A model generated the notes under the pieces. The model was not told the origin of the DNA and searched no databases. It worked only from the letters and a program-made list of their open reading frames with translations. The position numbers were made by a program, and so were the translations under genes. DNA of 64,000 bases from Psychrobacter sanguinis (GTDB taxonomy: Bacteria > Pseudomonadota > Gammaproteobacteria > Pseudomonadales > Moraxellaceae), in contig NZ_CP085990.1 of NCBI RefSeq assembly GCF_020736705.1, positions 620,001-684,000 of the forward strand, in the 5' to 3' direction. Below, piece by piece: positions 56,435-64,000 of the stretch; position 1 is the stretch's first letter; each line of letters starts with the position of its first letter.

Positions 56435-59400
56435 ATGTCAAAACCTATCACTACTCTTGCCAACTTACTCTATAAATTTAACAGCCAAACCATTAACCGA
56501 AGCCTTGAGTATGTCAGCAAAATTGATCTCGCCAGTCTTGAAAGAACCGAAAGCGCTCAAGCCACTCTACTACAAGCTAATGTTAAAGGAACGAAAGAGT
56601 ACCACACCAAAATTGCTTACCACAAAGCAAGTCAGCGTATCACACAAAGTGATTGCTCTTGCCCTGTGGGAAGTTTTTGTAAGCACGGAGCGGCATTAGC
56701 ACGTCTTTTTCGAAACGAAGAAGCCGAGAAAAACAATTCCATGCGTGAGTTTTCGTTTGAAGGTGAAGAATTCCTGCAAGCTTTAATGCAAAAAAAATCT
56801 GAGCTTAACGATCTATCAGAGTACCAAGAATTAATCTCGGTATTAGCTAAACCCTTACCTATACCACCAACTAGCAGATTTGACCAATCTGGCCTTAACA
56901 CAACTTTAAATAACAGCACCCAACATGATAAGGCTTTGCGTTGGCTCAAGAATTTACGCCAAAACTTAACTAAATTAGATAAAAACACAAAAAGTTACCC
57001 AGTCACTCATCAGTCCTCCCCTTTTGTATATCTAATTGAACAAGAGTTTGGGGAATTACAGCTAGAATTAATCAAAGTTCGGCGCATCAAATCAGGCGAA
57101 ATTAGAGCTCCCAAAACCTATAATCAATACAGCAATATCTATTACAGCTATTCACAATTCCCCGCAGCTACTAAAGCGTTATTTAATCAAATTTATGACC
57201 ATGTCAAAGCACAGCAGCTAGCCGTTTTTTCTAAGGCTTACATGGTGGTTAACGAATTACCGCTCAACTTAATAAAGCAACTTATAGAAGATAAGATTTT
57301 GTACTATAAAACCCAGTGGGATAAAGATTGGGAAGAAGAGCAATTTCATCCTATCACTTGGTCAGATGAGATTTTAAATATGGAAGTTGAGTGGCTTGAA
57401 AACGACCACCAGCATGGCGAAAAACTCCAATTTAATTTACTCGACAAAGACCAAAATCGCTATAAGTTTGGTCAAATCGAAAATTTTGATGTGCTATTTA
57501 CTCAGCCTTTAACCTTTTTTAATCGCGCTAAACGTCAGATTGGGTTAGTCAATACCGATGTTATCGGTGATATGCCAAGCGACATGCTATTTAGACTGAT
57601 GAGCATGCCTGTTATTCCCAAACAATTAGTAAATGAAGTAGACGATGTTTTATCAAGTCATAAAATAACTCAAAAATTACCTAAACCCAAATCCGTCCAA
57701 CCCATTGAAGATGTCCACGGCATATCACAGCCGATAATCCGTTTTAGCAGTATCGACGAACGCTACTTACCTTGGCAAATGAAAAAAGTACTATGGCAAG
57801 AGCAATGGATTGACAAAAAGTTTGTCAAGGCGGAATTGTTTTTTTCCTATAAAACAGGGGAAATCCCTGCCAGAATGGGCGCTGAAACTGAGTTTTTTAC
57901 CACGCGATATCAAGGCAAGCGCTACCATCAATACCGAGATATTAAAGCCGAGAACAAAGCCTTAAGAACGTTAAAAAAACAGCTGAACTCTTTTAAATGG
58001 CTCAAAACAGCGGAAAATGTCAGTAAAAATCAAGCCACTATCGAATTGGACGAAGCACTCAACGCCTTATTGCCTATAGATAAACTTGCCGAAATCGGTT
58101 GGCAAGTTGAGCATTTAGCGGACAGTCCGATTGATGCTGAAATGTCGCACAATCCAGAGTTGGTTGTCGAAACTTTGACTGATGATAAAATTGATAATGG
58201 CGATGAGGGCAGTCACTGGTTTGAAGTGGGGGCAACGGTCAGCGATAGCGAAGGGCATAAATATGATTTGCTGAGTATCGTGGCGTATTTGCTGGAGCAG
58301 TATCCTTACCTGATGCAGAAAGATATTGAAAATCTCATTGATAAAAATCATCTATTTGCGGTGAATGTAGGTAGCGGTCGCCCTAAGTTAGCAGTGGCTT
58401 TTAAAGAAATTTTACCGATTTTACAAAATTTAAGTCATCTGTTATCACAAGATGATCGAAAAATCGATAGATACGATGCCCACCAATTATTTGACCTTGA
58501 GCACACCCTAGGTATGGCATGGCAAATGCCTGAAAAACTCAAAAGGTTTAGTGAAAAGCTAAAAGCAGGCTATCAGTCCAACCTGCCTACACCAAAAGGT
58601 TTCCATGGGGAATTGCGGCCCTACCAACAACAGGGCTTAGCTTGGCTGCAGTTTTTAGCCCAAACTGAACATGGTGGTGTCCTTGCTGATGATATGGGAC
58701 TTGGTAAAACCGCCCAAACGCTTGCTCATATTTTAATGGAAAAACAGGCAGGGCATTTGACCGACCGGCCTGTGTTAATCGTTGCTCCCACTTCACTAAT
58801 GCATAACTGGCAAAAAGAAGCCGAGAAATTTACTCCAGAGCTGTCCGTATTGCTACTGCATGGCCCAAATCGCCATGATGATTTTGACAAGATCAAACAG
58901 CATGATATCGTGCTTACTACTTATCCGCTGGTAGTGCGTGATGAAGAGGTTCTAAAAGACCATCAATTCCACCAAATTATTCTTGATGAAGCTCAGAATA
59001 TCAAAAACCCCCGCAGTAAATCCGCCCAAGTGTTACGCTCACTGACCGCCAGACACCGTCTATGTCTGACAGGAACTCCCATGGAAAACCATCTCGGTGA
59101 ATTGTGGTCGTTATTTTACTTTCTGATGCCAGGGTTCTTGGGCAGTCAAGATGTTTTTAATAAAAACTACCGCCATCCTATTGAGAAAAAAGGTGATCAA
59201 CACAAACGCAAAAAACTGATCAATCGAGTCAAACCTTTTATGCTCCGTCGTCTGAAAACTGACGTTGTCAAAGAGTTACCTCCCAAAACTACCATCGAAG
59301 TCAATATTGACATGAATAACGAGCAGTCCAAACTGTATGAAGCAGTGCGAGCGACCATGCAGCATAGCATCAAAAAAATCATCGCTCAAAAAGGCTTTAA

Positions 59401-60037
59401 ACGCAGTCAAATCCAAATCTTAGATGCGTTACTCAAGCTGCGACAGGTCTGCTGTCACCCTAGCTTGCTGAATTTGGATAGTTTGCCAAAAGACAAAAAA
59501 CCTACCAAATATAAAACTATGAAGTCCGCCAAACTTGATTATCTGATAGAAATGGTGGTAGATATGGTCAGCGAGGGTCGCAAAATTCTAATTTTCTCAC
59601 AATTTACCAGTATGCTTGCGTTAATAGAAGAGCAACTTATTGTTCAAAAAATCGATTTTACTACACTTACGGGGCAAACCAAAAAACGTAATGAAGCAAT
59701 CGATGCCTTCCAGACTGGGCAAGTACCTGTGTTTCTAATCAGCCTAAAAGCGGGCGGTGTAGGTCTGAATTTAACCACAGCCGATACTGTAATTCACTAT
59801 GACCCCTGGTGGAACCCTGCTGCCGAAGACCAAGCTTCTGATAGGGCATGGCGGATTGGACAAGACAAGCCTGTATTCGTTTACAAACTGATTACCAATC
59901 AAAGCATTGAAGAAAAAATTATTGATATGCAAAAAAATAAAGCCGAGCTTGCTAAATCTATCTTAAGCACTGATCATGAAGGGGAAGTCAAGCTAAGTGA
60001 AAATGAGCTTTTAGGATTGTTTGAGAAGTTTATTTGA
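56435..60037 (+). CDS. SWIM zinc-finger SNF2 family helicase-like ATPase
   Basis: A 1200-residue protein. A SWIM zinc finger is at C74-x-C76-x5-C82-x-H84. A long middle region (about 100-700) of the bacterial SNF2 accessory type follows. The SNF2 motor has motif I DDMGLGKTAQT with K758, motif II DEAQ at 851-854, LTGTPMENHLGELWSLFYFLMPG (motif III), and the second lobe has ILIFSQFTSML, LISLKAGGVGLNLTTADTVIHYDPWWNPAAEDQASDRAWRIGQ (motifs V and VI). It would be a DNA translocase that remodels protein-DNA complexes. Close bacterial relatives are widespread and also occur in defence islands. Its place between a recombinase unit and an attachment scar makes it a candidate cargo gene, but it could also be a chromosomal gene. 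Confidence 0.9.
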   Translation: MSKPITTLANLLYKFNSQTINRSLEYVSKIDLASLERTESAQATLLQANVKGTKEYHTKIAYHKASQRITQSDCSCPVGSFCKHGAALARLFRNEEAEKNNSMREFSFEGEEFLQALMQKKSELNDLSEYQELISVLAKPLPIPPTSRFDQSGLNTTLNNSTQHDKALRWLKNLRQNLTKLDKNTKSYPVTHQSSPFVYLIEQEFGELQLELIKVRRIKSGEIRAPKTYNQYSNIYYSYSQFPAATKALFNQIYDHVKAQQLAVFSKAYMVVNELPLNLIKQLIEDKILYYKTQWDKDWEEEQFHPITWSDEILNMEVEWLENDHQHGEKLQFNLLDKDQNRYKFGQIENFDVLFTQPLTFFNRAKRQIGLVNTDVIGDMPSDMLFRLMSMPVIPKQLVNEVDDVLSSHKITQKLPKPKSVQPIEDVHGISQPIIRFSSIDERYLPWQMKKVLWQEQWIDKKFVKAELFFSYKTGEIPARMGAETEFFTTRYQGKRYHQYRDIKAENKALRTLKKQLNSFKWLKTAENVSKNQATIELDEALNALLPIDKLAEIGWQVEHLADSPIDAEMSHNPELVVETLTDDKIDNGDEGSHWFEVGATVSDSEGHKYDLLSIVAYLLEQYPYLMQKDIENLIDKNHLFAVNVGSGRPKLAVAFKEILPILQNLSHLLSQDDRKIDRYDAHQLFDLEHTLGMAWQMPEKLKRFSEKLKAGYQSNLPTPKGFHGELRPYQQQGLAWLQFLAQTEHGGVLADDMGLGKTAQTLAHILMEKQAGHLTDRPVLIVAPTSLMHNWQKEAEKFTPELSVLLLHGPNRHDDFDKIKQHDIVLTTYPLVVRDEEVLKDHQFHQIILDEAQNIKNPRSKSAQVLRSLTARHRLCLTGTPMENHLGELWSLFYFLMPGFLGSQDVFNKNYRHPIEKKGDQHKRKKLINRVKPFMLRRLKTDVVKELPPKTTIEVNIDMNNEQSKLYEAVRATMQHSIKKIIAQKGFKRSQIQILDALLKLRQVCCHPSLLNLDSLPKDKKPTKYKTMKSAKLDYLIEMVVDMVSEGRKILIFSQFTSMLALIEEQLIVQKIDFTTLTGQTKKRNEAIDAFQTGQVPVFLISLKAGGVGLNLTTADTVIHYDPWWNPAAEDQASDRAWRIGQDKPVFVYKLITNQSIEEKIIDMQKNKAELAKSILSTDHEGEVKLSENELLGLFEKFI

Positions 60038-60042
60038 TTTAG

Positions 60043-60345
60043 AGACTTTCCCAAACTTTGTGTAACTGCTTATACCCTGTTAGCAAATTGCAGTTACACA
60101 GAATCCGGAATGGGCTCTACGGGTTGGCAAACACCAAACCCGTATCACTGGGCTCGATGATAAAATTATATCCTTTTACGCCAAAGGTCAGACAACCACT
60201 GAGATTGTTGAGAGTATCAAAGATATCTATGACGTTGATATCTCAACGAGCCTCGTTTCCAGAGTTACTGACAACATCATAGCATGGCAGAACCGGCCAC
60301 TAAGTAGCTTATATCCTATTGTGTATTTAGACTGTATTGTCGTTA
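60043..60345 (+). pseudogene. IS256 family transposase remnant
   Basis: The left end looks like an IS256-type terminal repeat (GAGACTTTCCCAAACTTTGTG at 60043) followed by a palindrome (GTGTAACTGC...GCAGTTACAC region). From 60114 a frame reads KHQTRITGLDDKIISFYAKGQTTTEIVESIKDIYDVDISTSLVSRVTDNIIAWQNRPLSSLYPIVYLDCIVV, the middle of an IS256 transposase up to the first catalytic Asp (YPIVYLD). The rest of the gene and the right end are missing. Confidence 0.8.
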
Positions 60346-60375
60346 ACTCCTTATCAACCTACTGATTTTAAAGAC

Positions 60376-60409
60376 AAAAAAAGGCCTCACTATTAGGTGA
60401 GGCCTTTTT
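60376..60409. terminator. Strong bidirectional terminator beside the tRNA scar
   Basis: A perfect 10-bp stem (AAGGCCTCAC / GTGAGGCCTT) with a 6-base loop, flanked by A on the left and T on the right. On the minus strand it lies just after the tRNA-Gly 3' end, as a native tRNA terminator would. Confidence 0.88.
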
Positions 60410-60415
60410 AGAAAT

Positions 60416-60461
60416 TGGAGCGGGAAACGAGATTCGAACTCGCGACCCCGACCTTGGCAAA
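60416..60461 (-). tRNA. 3' half of tRNA-Gly (GCC), a partial gene that marks an attachment site
   Basis: On the minus strand the bases encode the anticodon loop TTGCCAA (anticodon GCC), the 3' anticodon strand, variable loop, T arm (GGGTTCGAATC-like, here GAGTTCGAATCTC), acceptor 3' strand CCCGC and CCA. Upstream of the anticodon loop the match to tRNA-Gly stops. Half tRNA genes ending at the anticodon loop are the usual footprint of integration at a tRNA 3' end. The full gene would lie to the right, outside the window, if the element lies to the right. Confidence 0.85.
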
Positions 60462-60965
60462 GTTGCGGCGCGAAAATTACACCTAATTACCTTAAATGAT
60501 TTTAAGGCAAAATTCCTGAAACTACACTAGTTACAGGGATTTTTTTACGATATATTTTACAGTCATTTAATATCGGTTTATTTCTTCAAACTCTGATATT
60601 TGTCACCTGAAATGAGCTATTTTTTGCCACGACTATTTTACCAAATATTGGCGATTTTTTAAAAATAATTCACAATCCTCCCCTACCCCATGGTTTATAA
60701 GTAAACTTTTTGACCTAATATTGATGAGATATTTATGCTACATATAGTTCATCGATCACGTAGATTGCTTTAGGAATAGCAGCTTTTTCGCCAAATGTTT
60801 TGTTGGCTTTACGATTAAATTGAGTAGTTATGGATGACACTTTAAATGACATAAAAAAGCATATTAATCTTAAATCATTAATGTAAAATTAGTTCTATTT
60901 TGGTTTTTAATTATCACTAATTTGACATTGTTTTAATTTTAATCTAAAACTACTAGTTGATAATT
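60462..60965. other. AT-rich stretch right of the tRNA scar with at most one tiny frame
   Basis: I see no convincing gene in this stretch. One 39-codon minus-strand frame (60733-60852, MSFKVSSITTQFNRKANKTFGEK...) has reasonable composition but no clear ribosome site and no recognised match. The rest is rich in A and T with stops in all frames. Confidence 0.45.
60733..60852 (-). CDS. Possible 39-residue hypothetical protein
   Basis: ATG at 60852 to TAA at 60733. The composition (FNRKANKTFGEKAAIPKAIYVIDELYVA) is protein-like rather than random low-complexity sequence. It could be a remnant of a larger gene or a small factor of an integrated element. No ribosome site is visible and I do not recognise it. 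Confidence 0.2.
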   Translation of the reverse strand: MSFKVSSITTQFNRKANKTFGEKAAIPKAIYVIDELYVA

Positions 60966-61355
60966 TTATTTGGTGTATTGATTCAGTCCATCTGTTAATC
61001 TATCAATAATCATTTCTCTAAGCTTAACAGGCTCAAGCACTTCTGACATATGCGACATACTGATTAGCCAATCTTCAAGCCTTACGGTATTCATCACGGT
61101 CGCTGTAAGTAACAAGTTTTTTTCATCCAGCTTTTCTAACGTCTGATCGTTTGATAGTGGTCGCTCGGTCAGATGTTGGGCAGCAATATGATTAATTTTA
61201 AGCCTTAATATAATTGGCTTTCCTCGCTGTGTTAAATGGGTTTCAAGCACGCCTTTTCGACTTAATTCTTCCAAACTTAAATCATTCACCCAATTGGGTA
61301 TTGGCTCTTCTAAAATCTGTACTGATTGGATGCGTATGATGGCGTAGAGGGTAAA
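60966..61355 (-). pseudogene. C-terminal fragment of a WYL-domain transcriptional regulator
   Basis: The open frame (130 codons, from 61355 to the stop at 60966) reads YAIIRIQSVQILEEPIPNWVNDLSLEELSRKGVLETHL, then a WCX-type C-terminal domain (LRLKINHIAAQHLTERPLS, TATVMNTVRLEDWLISMSHMSEVLEPVKLREMI). The start resembles the end of a WYL domain (a YRLDRI-like stretch). The DNA-binding domain and most of the WYL domain are absent; the upstream sequence is the end of the MpaB-like gene in another frame. So a deletion or recombination has joined the two. Confidence 0.7.
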
Positions 61356-62314
61356 TCATGCAGCGCTTTGGCGAGGGGTTTACCAAATTCAAAATCTAAT
61401 TGCTGAGTTGCCAAATAGCTATAAAGCCATGCCCACGCCTCGGTTTCATCTTCAGGAATCCGTGCCAGCTCAATCCCCATCCACCAACTCGCCAGTTGCC
61501 ATAAGTGCATAATGCCTTTGGACTCTTCGGCGCTGATTCTTGCCCCCAGTAATTTTAGTCCGCGCATAATGAGTAGCGAAAACTGCAGGTGGGTCGCCAC
61601 CATATCAGTTTGGTTAATGGGCAACCCCCAGTAGCCACTGTCCCAATCATGGCGGCATAATTGTTGTCGTACCAGACCGTGTATGTGACGCACTTGCAGA
61701 CTTTGCCGCCAGCCTTCTGTGCCAATTGCCAATGGGGGTTGCTGGTTGCGGCTAATCGCTGGGTACTCAGACACTGCCAAAATATAGGCATAGGTTCGCA
61801 TGAGCCTCGGCAATGCATCATGCACTAACGCCCCTGTTTTGATGAGTGGCAATGAGAGCGCAGGGATACTATACCCTGCCATTAGCGCGACATTACGCAG
61901 TAACCAAATCAGCATCAACGGATAGCGCCGATAGGCAATTGCGCCAATCTCGGCAAGCTTGGCATCATACCAGCTCGGATATTGGCAAAACTGCTGATAC
62001 AGTGTTTCAAACGCTGGCTGTTGCAATAACGCTTTGGCTGCCAATACGTCATTCGTTTGCGCTATCCCTTGCTCATGCAAAATCAATTGCTGCAGAGGTT
62101 TGGCAAATTTGATATCGCTGGATAACAGCGCATCGACAGGCTGATCTGCGATACCATACCCTTGCTGCATCTGTTGCAATAAATCCTTTGGCACCTCAAA
62201 ATCACGGGGCAATAAAAATCGTTTGATACGCTGCAACACTTGTAAATCAGCATGGTGGTCAATGTCGGTATTGCGCCCCAGTGTCGGCAAATCGGTTTGG
62301 TGAAGCGGGTTCAT
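61310..62314 (-). CDS. MpaB-like (DUF2236) oxygenase family protein
   Basis: A 334-residue protein of the ER-bound oxygenase MpaB/rubber-oxygenase Lcp-related family. Typical regions are YRRYPLMLIWLLRNVALMAGYSIPALSLPLIKTGALVHDALPRLMRTYAYILAVSE, then GTEGWRQSLQVRHIHGLVRQQL, which carries the conserved Arg-x-x-His-x4-Arg type motif, and later NQTDMVATHLQFSLLIMRGLKLLGARIS. The family binds haem b in characterised members; the substrate here is unknown. The last residues (STPSYASNQYRF) overlap the WYL fragment and may be a novel tail from a fusion. GC is higher than in the capsule region. Confidence 0.8.
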   Translation of the reverse strand: MNPLHQTDLPTLGRNTDIDHHADLQVLQRIKRFLLPRDFEVPKDLLQQMQQGYGIADQPVDALLSSDIKFAKPLQQLILHEQGIAQTNDVLAAKALLQQPAFETLYQQFCQYPSWYDAKLAEIGAIAYRRYPLMLIWLLRNVALMAGYSIPALSLPLIKTGALVHDALPRLMRTYAYILAVSEYPAISRNQQPPLAIGTEGWRQSLQVRHIHGLVRQQLCRHDWDSGYWGLPINQTDMVATHLQFSLLIMRGLKLLGARISAEESKGIMHLWQLASWWMGIELARIPEDETEAWAWLYSYLATQQLDFEFGKPLAKALHDLPSTPSYASNQYRF

Positions 62315-62669
62315 AGCAGTGATAAATCAATGATGAATGAATGGATAGCCTAGCGCATTTTGGCAACTAAAAAACACCTATACAGCAAAAAAATCAAATT
62401 TTTTTGTTTAAAAATGTTAGCCCTTAATCGACTGGGTATATTTACTGGATGAATTTGACCGTAGCTTGCCTGATGGGTTTCAATGACCAGTGTGATAATG
62501 ATTGGTTAGATAATGATGGGTTGGGTAATGATGGCAAGCATAGCGCTAGTCCATGTCACATGTATCATGTCACATTTATAGAACTATTTTGTCGCTGACG
62601 CTAAACCTATTTTTGATTACACTATAGCCAACCTCTCTTGTCTTAACAGTATCAAAATCGAGCCACCCT
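62315..62669. other. Divergent spacer between mpaB-like and MFS genes
   Basis: About 355 bases with no gene. It must hold the promoters of both divergent genes. A short imperfect repeat GATAATGATTGGTTAGATAATGATGGGTTGGGTAATGATGG lies near 62494-62535 (three related units of about 14 bases). I see no recognisable operator. Confidence 0.5.
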
Positions 62670-64000
62670 TTGAAATCACCTAGAATCTTAGAAACGCCAC
62701 CCAATTGGACCGAGGATGAAAAACCCGCGCTACCCGGTTCCCCGCCGAGTATTGCTCACTCTCGATCAAAAAGCATTGTGTACTTTATCATCGGCGTTTT
62801 TATTGCAATTTGTGGTGGCTTGGGCAACGGCATTATTACCGCCAATTTACCGCAAATCCAAGGCGAATATGCGCTGACACCCTCACAAGTGGCTTGGATA
62901 CCTGCTGTGTATGTTATGGCAAATGTCAGCGCCAACCTGCTGCTGTTTAAAGCGCGTCAACAATTTGGATTGCGCTGGTTTTCTGAAATATCCCTGCTGA
63001 TGTTCATGCTGGTGATGTTTATTCATATATTTGTGCAAAACTATCCGATGGCTTTACTGGTCAGGGCGATAGGAGGCTTTGTCGCGGCACCGTTATCCTC
63101 ACTGGGGCTTTATTATGTGATGCAAGCCTTTAGTAGTCAGTATCGTCTGCAAGGTTTGTATATTGGTTTTGGGGTCAGTGCGCTGGCGATTCCGTTGGCT
63201 TGGATAATGTCGCCTTATTTGGTCAATGTGAACGACTGGACTCGGCTTTACACCTTTGAGTTTGGTTTGGCGCTGTGTTGTTTTGCGATGGTGGTCGCCG
63301 TCAAGTTGCCACGAAGTTTACGTATCGAAGTGTATGAAAAGAAAGACATTCTCACCTTTTTGTTATTGGCGCCCGGTTTTGGGTTGCTGTGTGGGGTGTT
63401 GGTAAAAGGGTCGATTTTGTGGTGGGAAAACTCACCGTTATTGGCGTATATGCTCATTGGCGCGTTGGCGCTGTTGATGTCAGGCTTTTTCTTTGAGCAT
63501 TACCGCAAAAATCCCTTGATTATGACCCGCTGGCTGGGGAGTGTTGCGTTATGGCGTTTTGTAGTAGGCGCTTTTTTACTGCGTTTGATTATGTCTGAGC
63601 AAAGTTATGCGGTGGTGAATTTTTTAAAATCCCAAGGCATCATGTCCGACCAGTTTGTGGGTTTTTATACGGTCATATTTTTTGGTATGTTGGCAGGTTT
63701 GATAGTCAGCGCACTGACCTTTTCACGGGATCATTTGATTCCGCCGATGGTGGTAGCGACTTTGCTCGTGGCGGTTGCCAGTGTGTATGATGCCAATATG
63801 CTCACCAGTGAAGTGCGACCCCAAAATTTTTATCTCAGTCAATTTGCAGTCGCGTTTGCAGGCTCACTGTTTATGGGTCCATTGGTATTGATGGGATTTG
63901 GGCTCACGCTGCGACAAAGCGTCAATCATGTCATCACCTTTATCATCTTGTTTGGTGCGACCCAAAACTTTGGCGGGCTGGTAGGCTGGGCTTTTTATAG
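62670..64000 (+). CDS. MFS transporter, 3' end beyond the window
   Basis: An open frame runs from TTG at 62670 to the window edge, about 443 codons. After a 35-residue polar start come hydrophobic segments beginning SIVYFIIGVFIAICGGLGNGIITANLPQIQGEYALTPSQVAWIPAVYVMANVSAN, the DHA2-like major facilitator pattern (the segment 1-2 loop with LPQIQ and the AWIPAVYVMA region). At least ten further segments follow. It is likely a drug or solute exporter in the inner membrane, but the substrate is unknown. No ATG fits as well; an earlier start is excluded by stops. GC is higher than in the left part of the window. Confidence 0.8.
   Translation, partial: MKSPRILETPPNWTEDEKPALPGSPPSIAHSRSKSIVYFIIGVFIAICGGLGNGIITANLPQIQGEYALTPSQVAWIPAVYVMANVSANLLLFKARQQFGLRWFSEISLLMFMLVMFIHIFVQNYPMALLVRAIGGFVAAPLSSLGLYYVMQAFSSQYRLQGLYIGFGVSALAIPLAWIMSPYLVNVNDWTRLYTFEFGLALCCFAMVVAVKLPRSLRIEVYEKKDILTFLLLAPGFGLLCGVLVKGSILWWENSPLLAYMLIGALALLMSGFFFEHYRKNPLIMTRWLGSVALWRFVVGAFLLRLIMSEQSYAVVNFLKSQGIMSDQFVGFYTVIFFGMLAGLIVSALTFSRDHLIPPMVVATLLVAVASVYDANMLTSEVRPQNFYLSQFAVAFAGSLFMGPLVLMGFGLTLRQSVNHVITFIILFGATQNFGGLVGWAFY

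Noticed and set aside
61555..62112. Frames of about 88 codons on both strands within the MpaB-like gene
   Set aside because: They overlap a gene with good family motifs and show no ribosome site. They are chance frames in higher-GC sequence.

Overview
The window looks like the chromosome of an AT-rich gammaproteobacterium of the Moraxellaceae, most likely Psychrobacter or a close relative. The reasons are the protein styles, an ISAba1-like IS4 element, the Wzi/WbaP capsule layout and the molybdopterin gene order. The genus is an inference from these features.

Bases 1-21620 are the downstream part of a Wzx/Wzy-type capsule (K) locus, read left to right. It holds the tail of a nucleotide-sugar dehydrogenase, a TviC-type epimerase, a Wzx flippase, a second MurA and a second MurB, four or five GT4-type glycosyltransferases, an ATP-grasp ligase, UDP-glucose dehydrogenase plus UDP-glucuronate 4-epimerase, a CapA-like and a CapK-like protein, a Wzy polymerase, the initiating WbaP/WcaJ-type sugar-phosphate transferase and Wzi. 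The export genes wza-wzb-wzc are not here and would lie to the left. The MurA/MurB pair with an ATP-grasp ligase suggests a lactyl-ether (muramic-acid-like) sugar, perhaps amidated with an amino acid. The initiating transferase is cut by an IS3 element with a 3-bp duplication. Removing the IS and one repeat restores an uninterrupted 406-codon frame, so this capsule is probably switched off in this isolate.

Bases 21621-32850 are a pile of insertion sequences: an IS5-type element holding an IS982 element, then an IS66 element holding an IS4 element and a second IS3-family element, which itself holds another IS3 copy and a complete second IS66. Target duplications let most insertions be placed exactly. 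Bases 32851-42063 return to chromosomal genes (NhaC antiporter, aromatic aminotransferase, ModA, ModB). They are broken up by an ISAba1-like element, two lone TnpB elements and a small non-coding inverted-repeat element.

Bases 42041-49017 hold molybdenum cofactor genes on the minus strand (moaE, moaD, moaC, mobA, moaB, moaA, moeA), with a second IS5-type copy between moaA and moeA. ModA and ModB are next to them, but no modC is visible.

Bases 49166-55457 are a three-gene unit: two very large tyrosine-recombinase-like proteins with overlapping genes, and a small unknown protein. It looks like the core of an integrative element. A decayed IS1 carrying another small inverted-repeat element follows, then a 1200-residue SWIM/SNF2 helicase. 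After that come an IS256 remnant, a strong terminator and the 3' half of a tRNA-Gly, which reads as an attachment-site scar. The last segment (60462-64000) has visibly higher GC and holds a truncated WYL-domain regulator, an MpaB-type protein and the start of an MFS transporter cut by the window edge.
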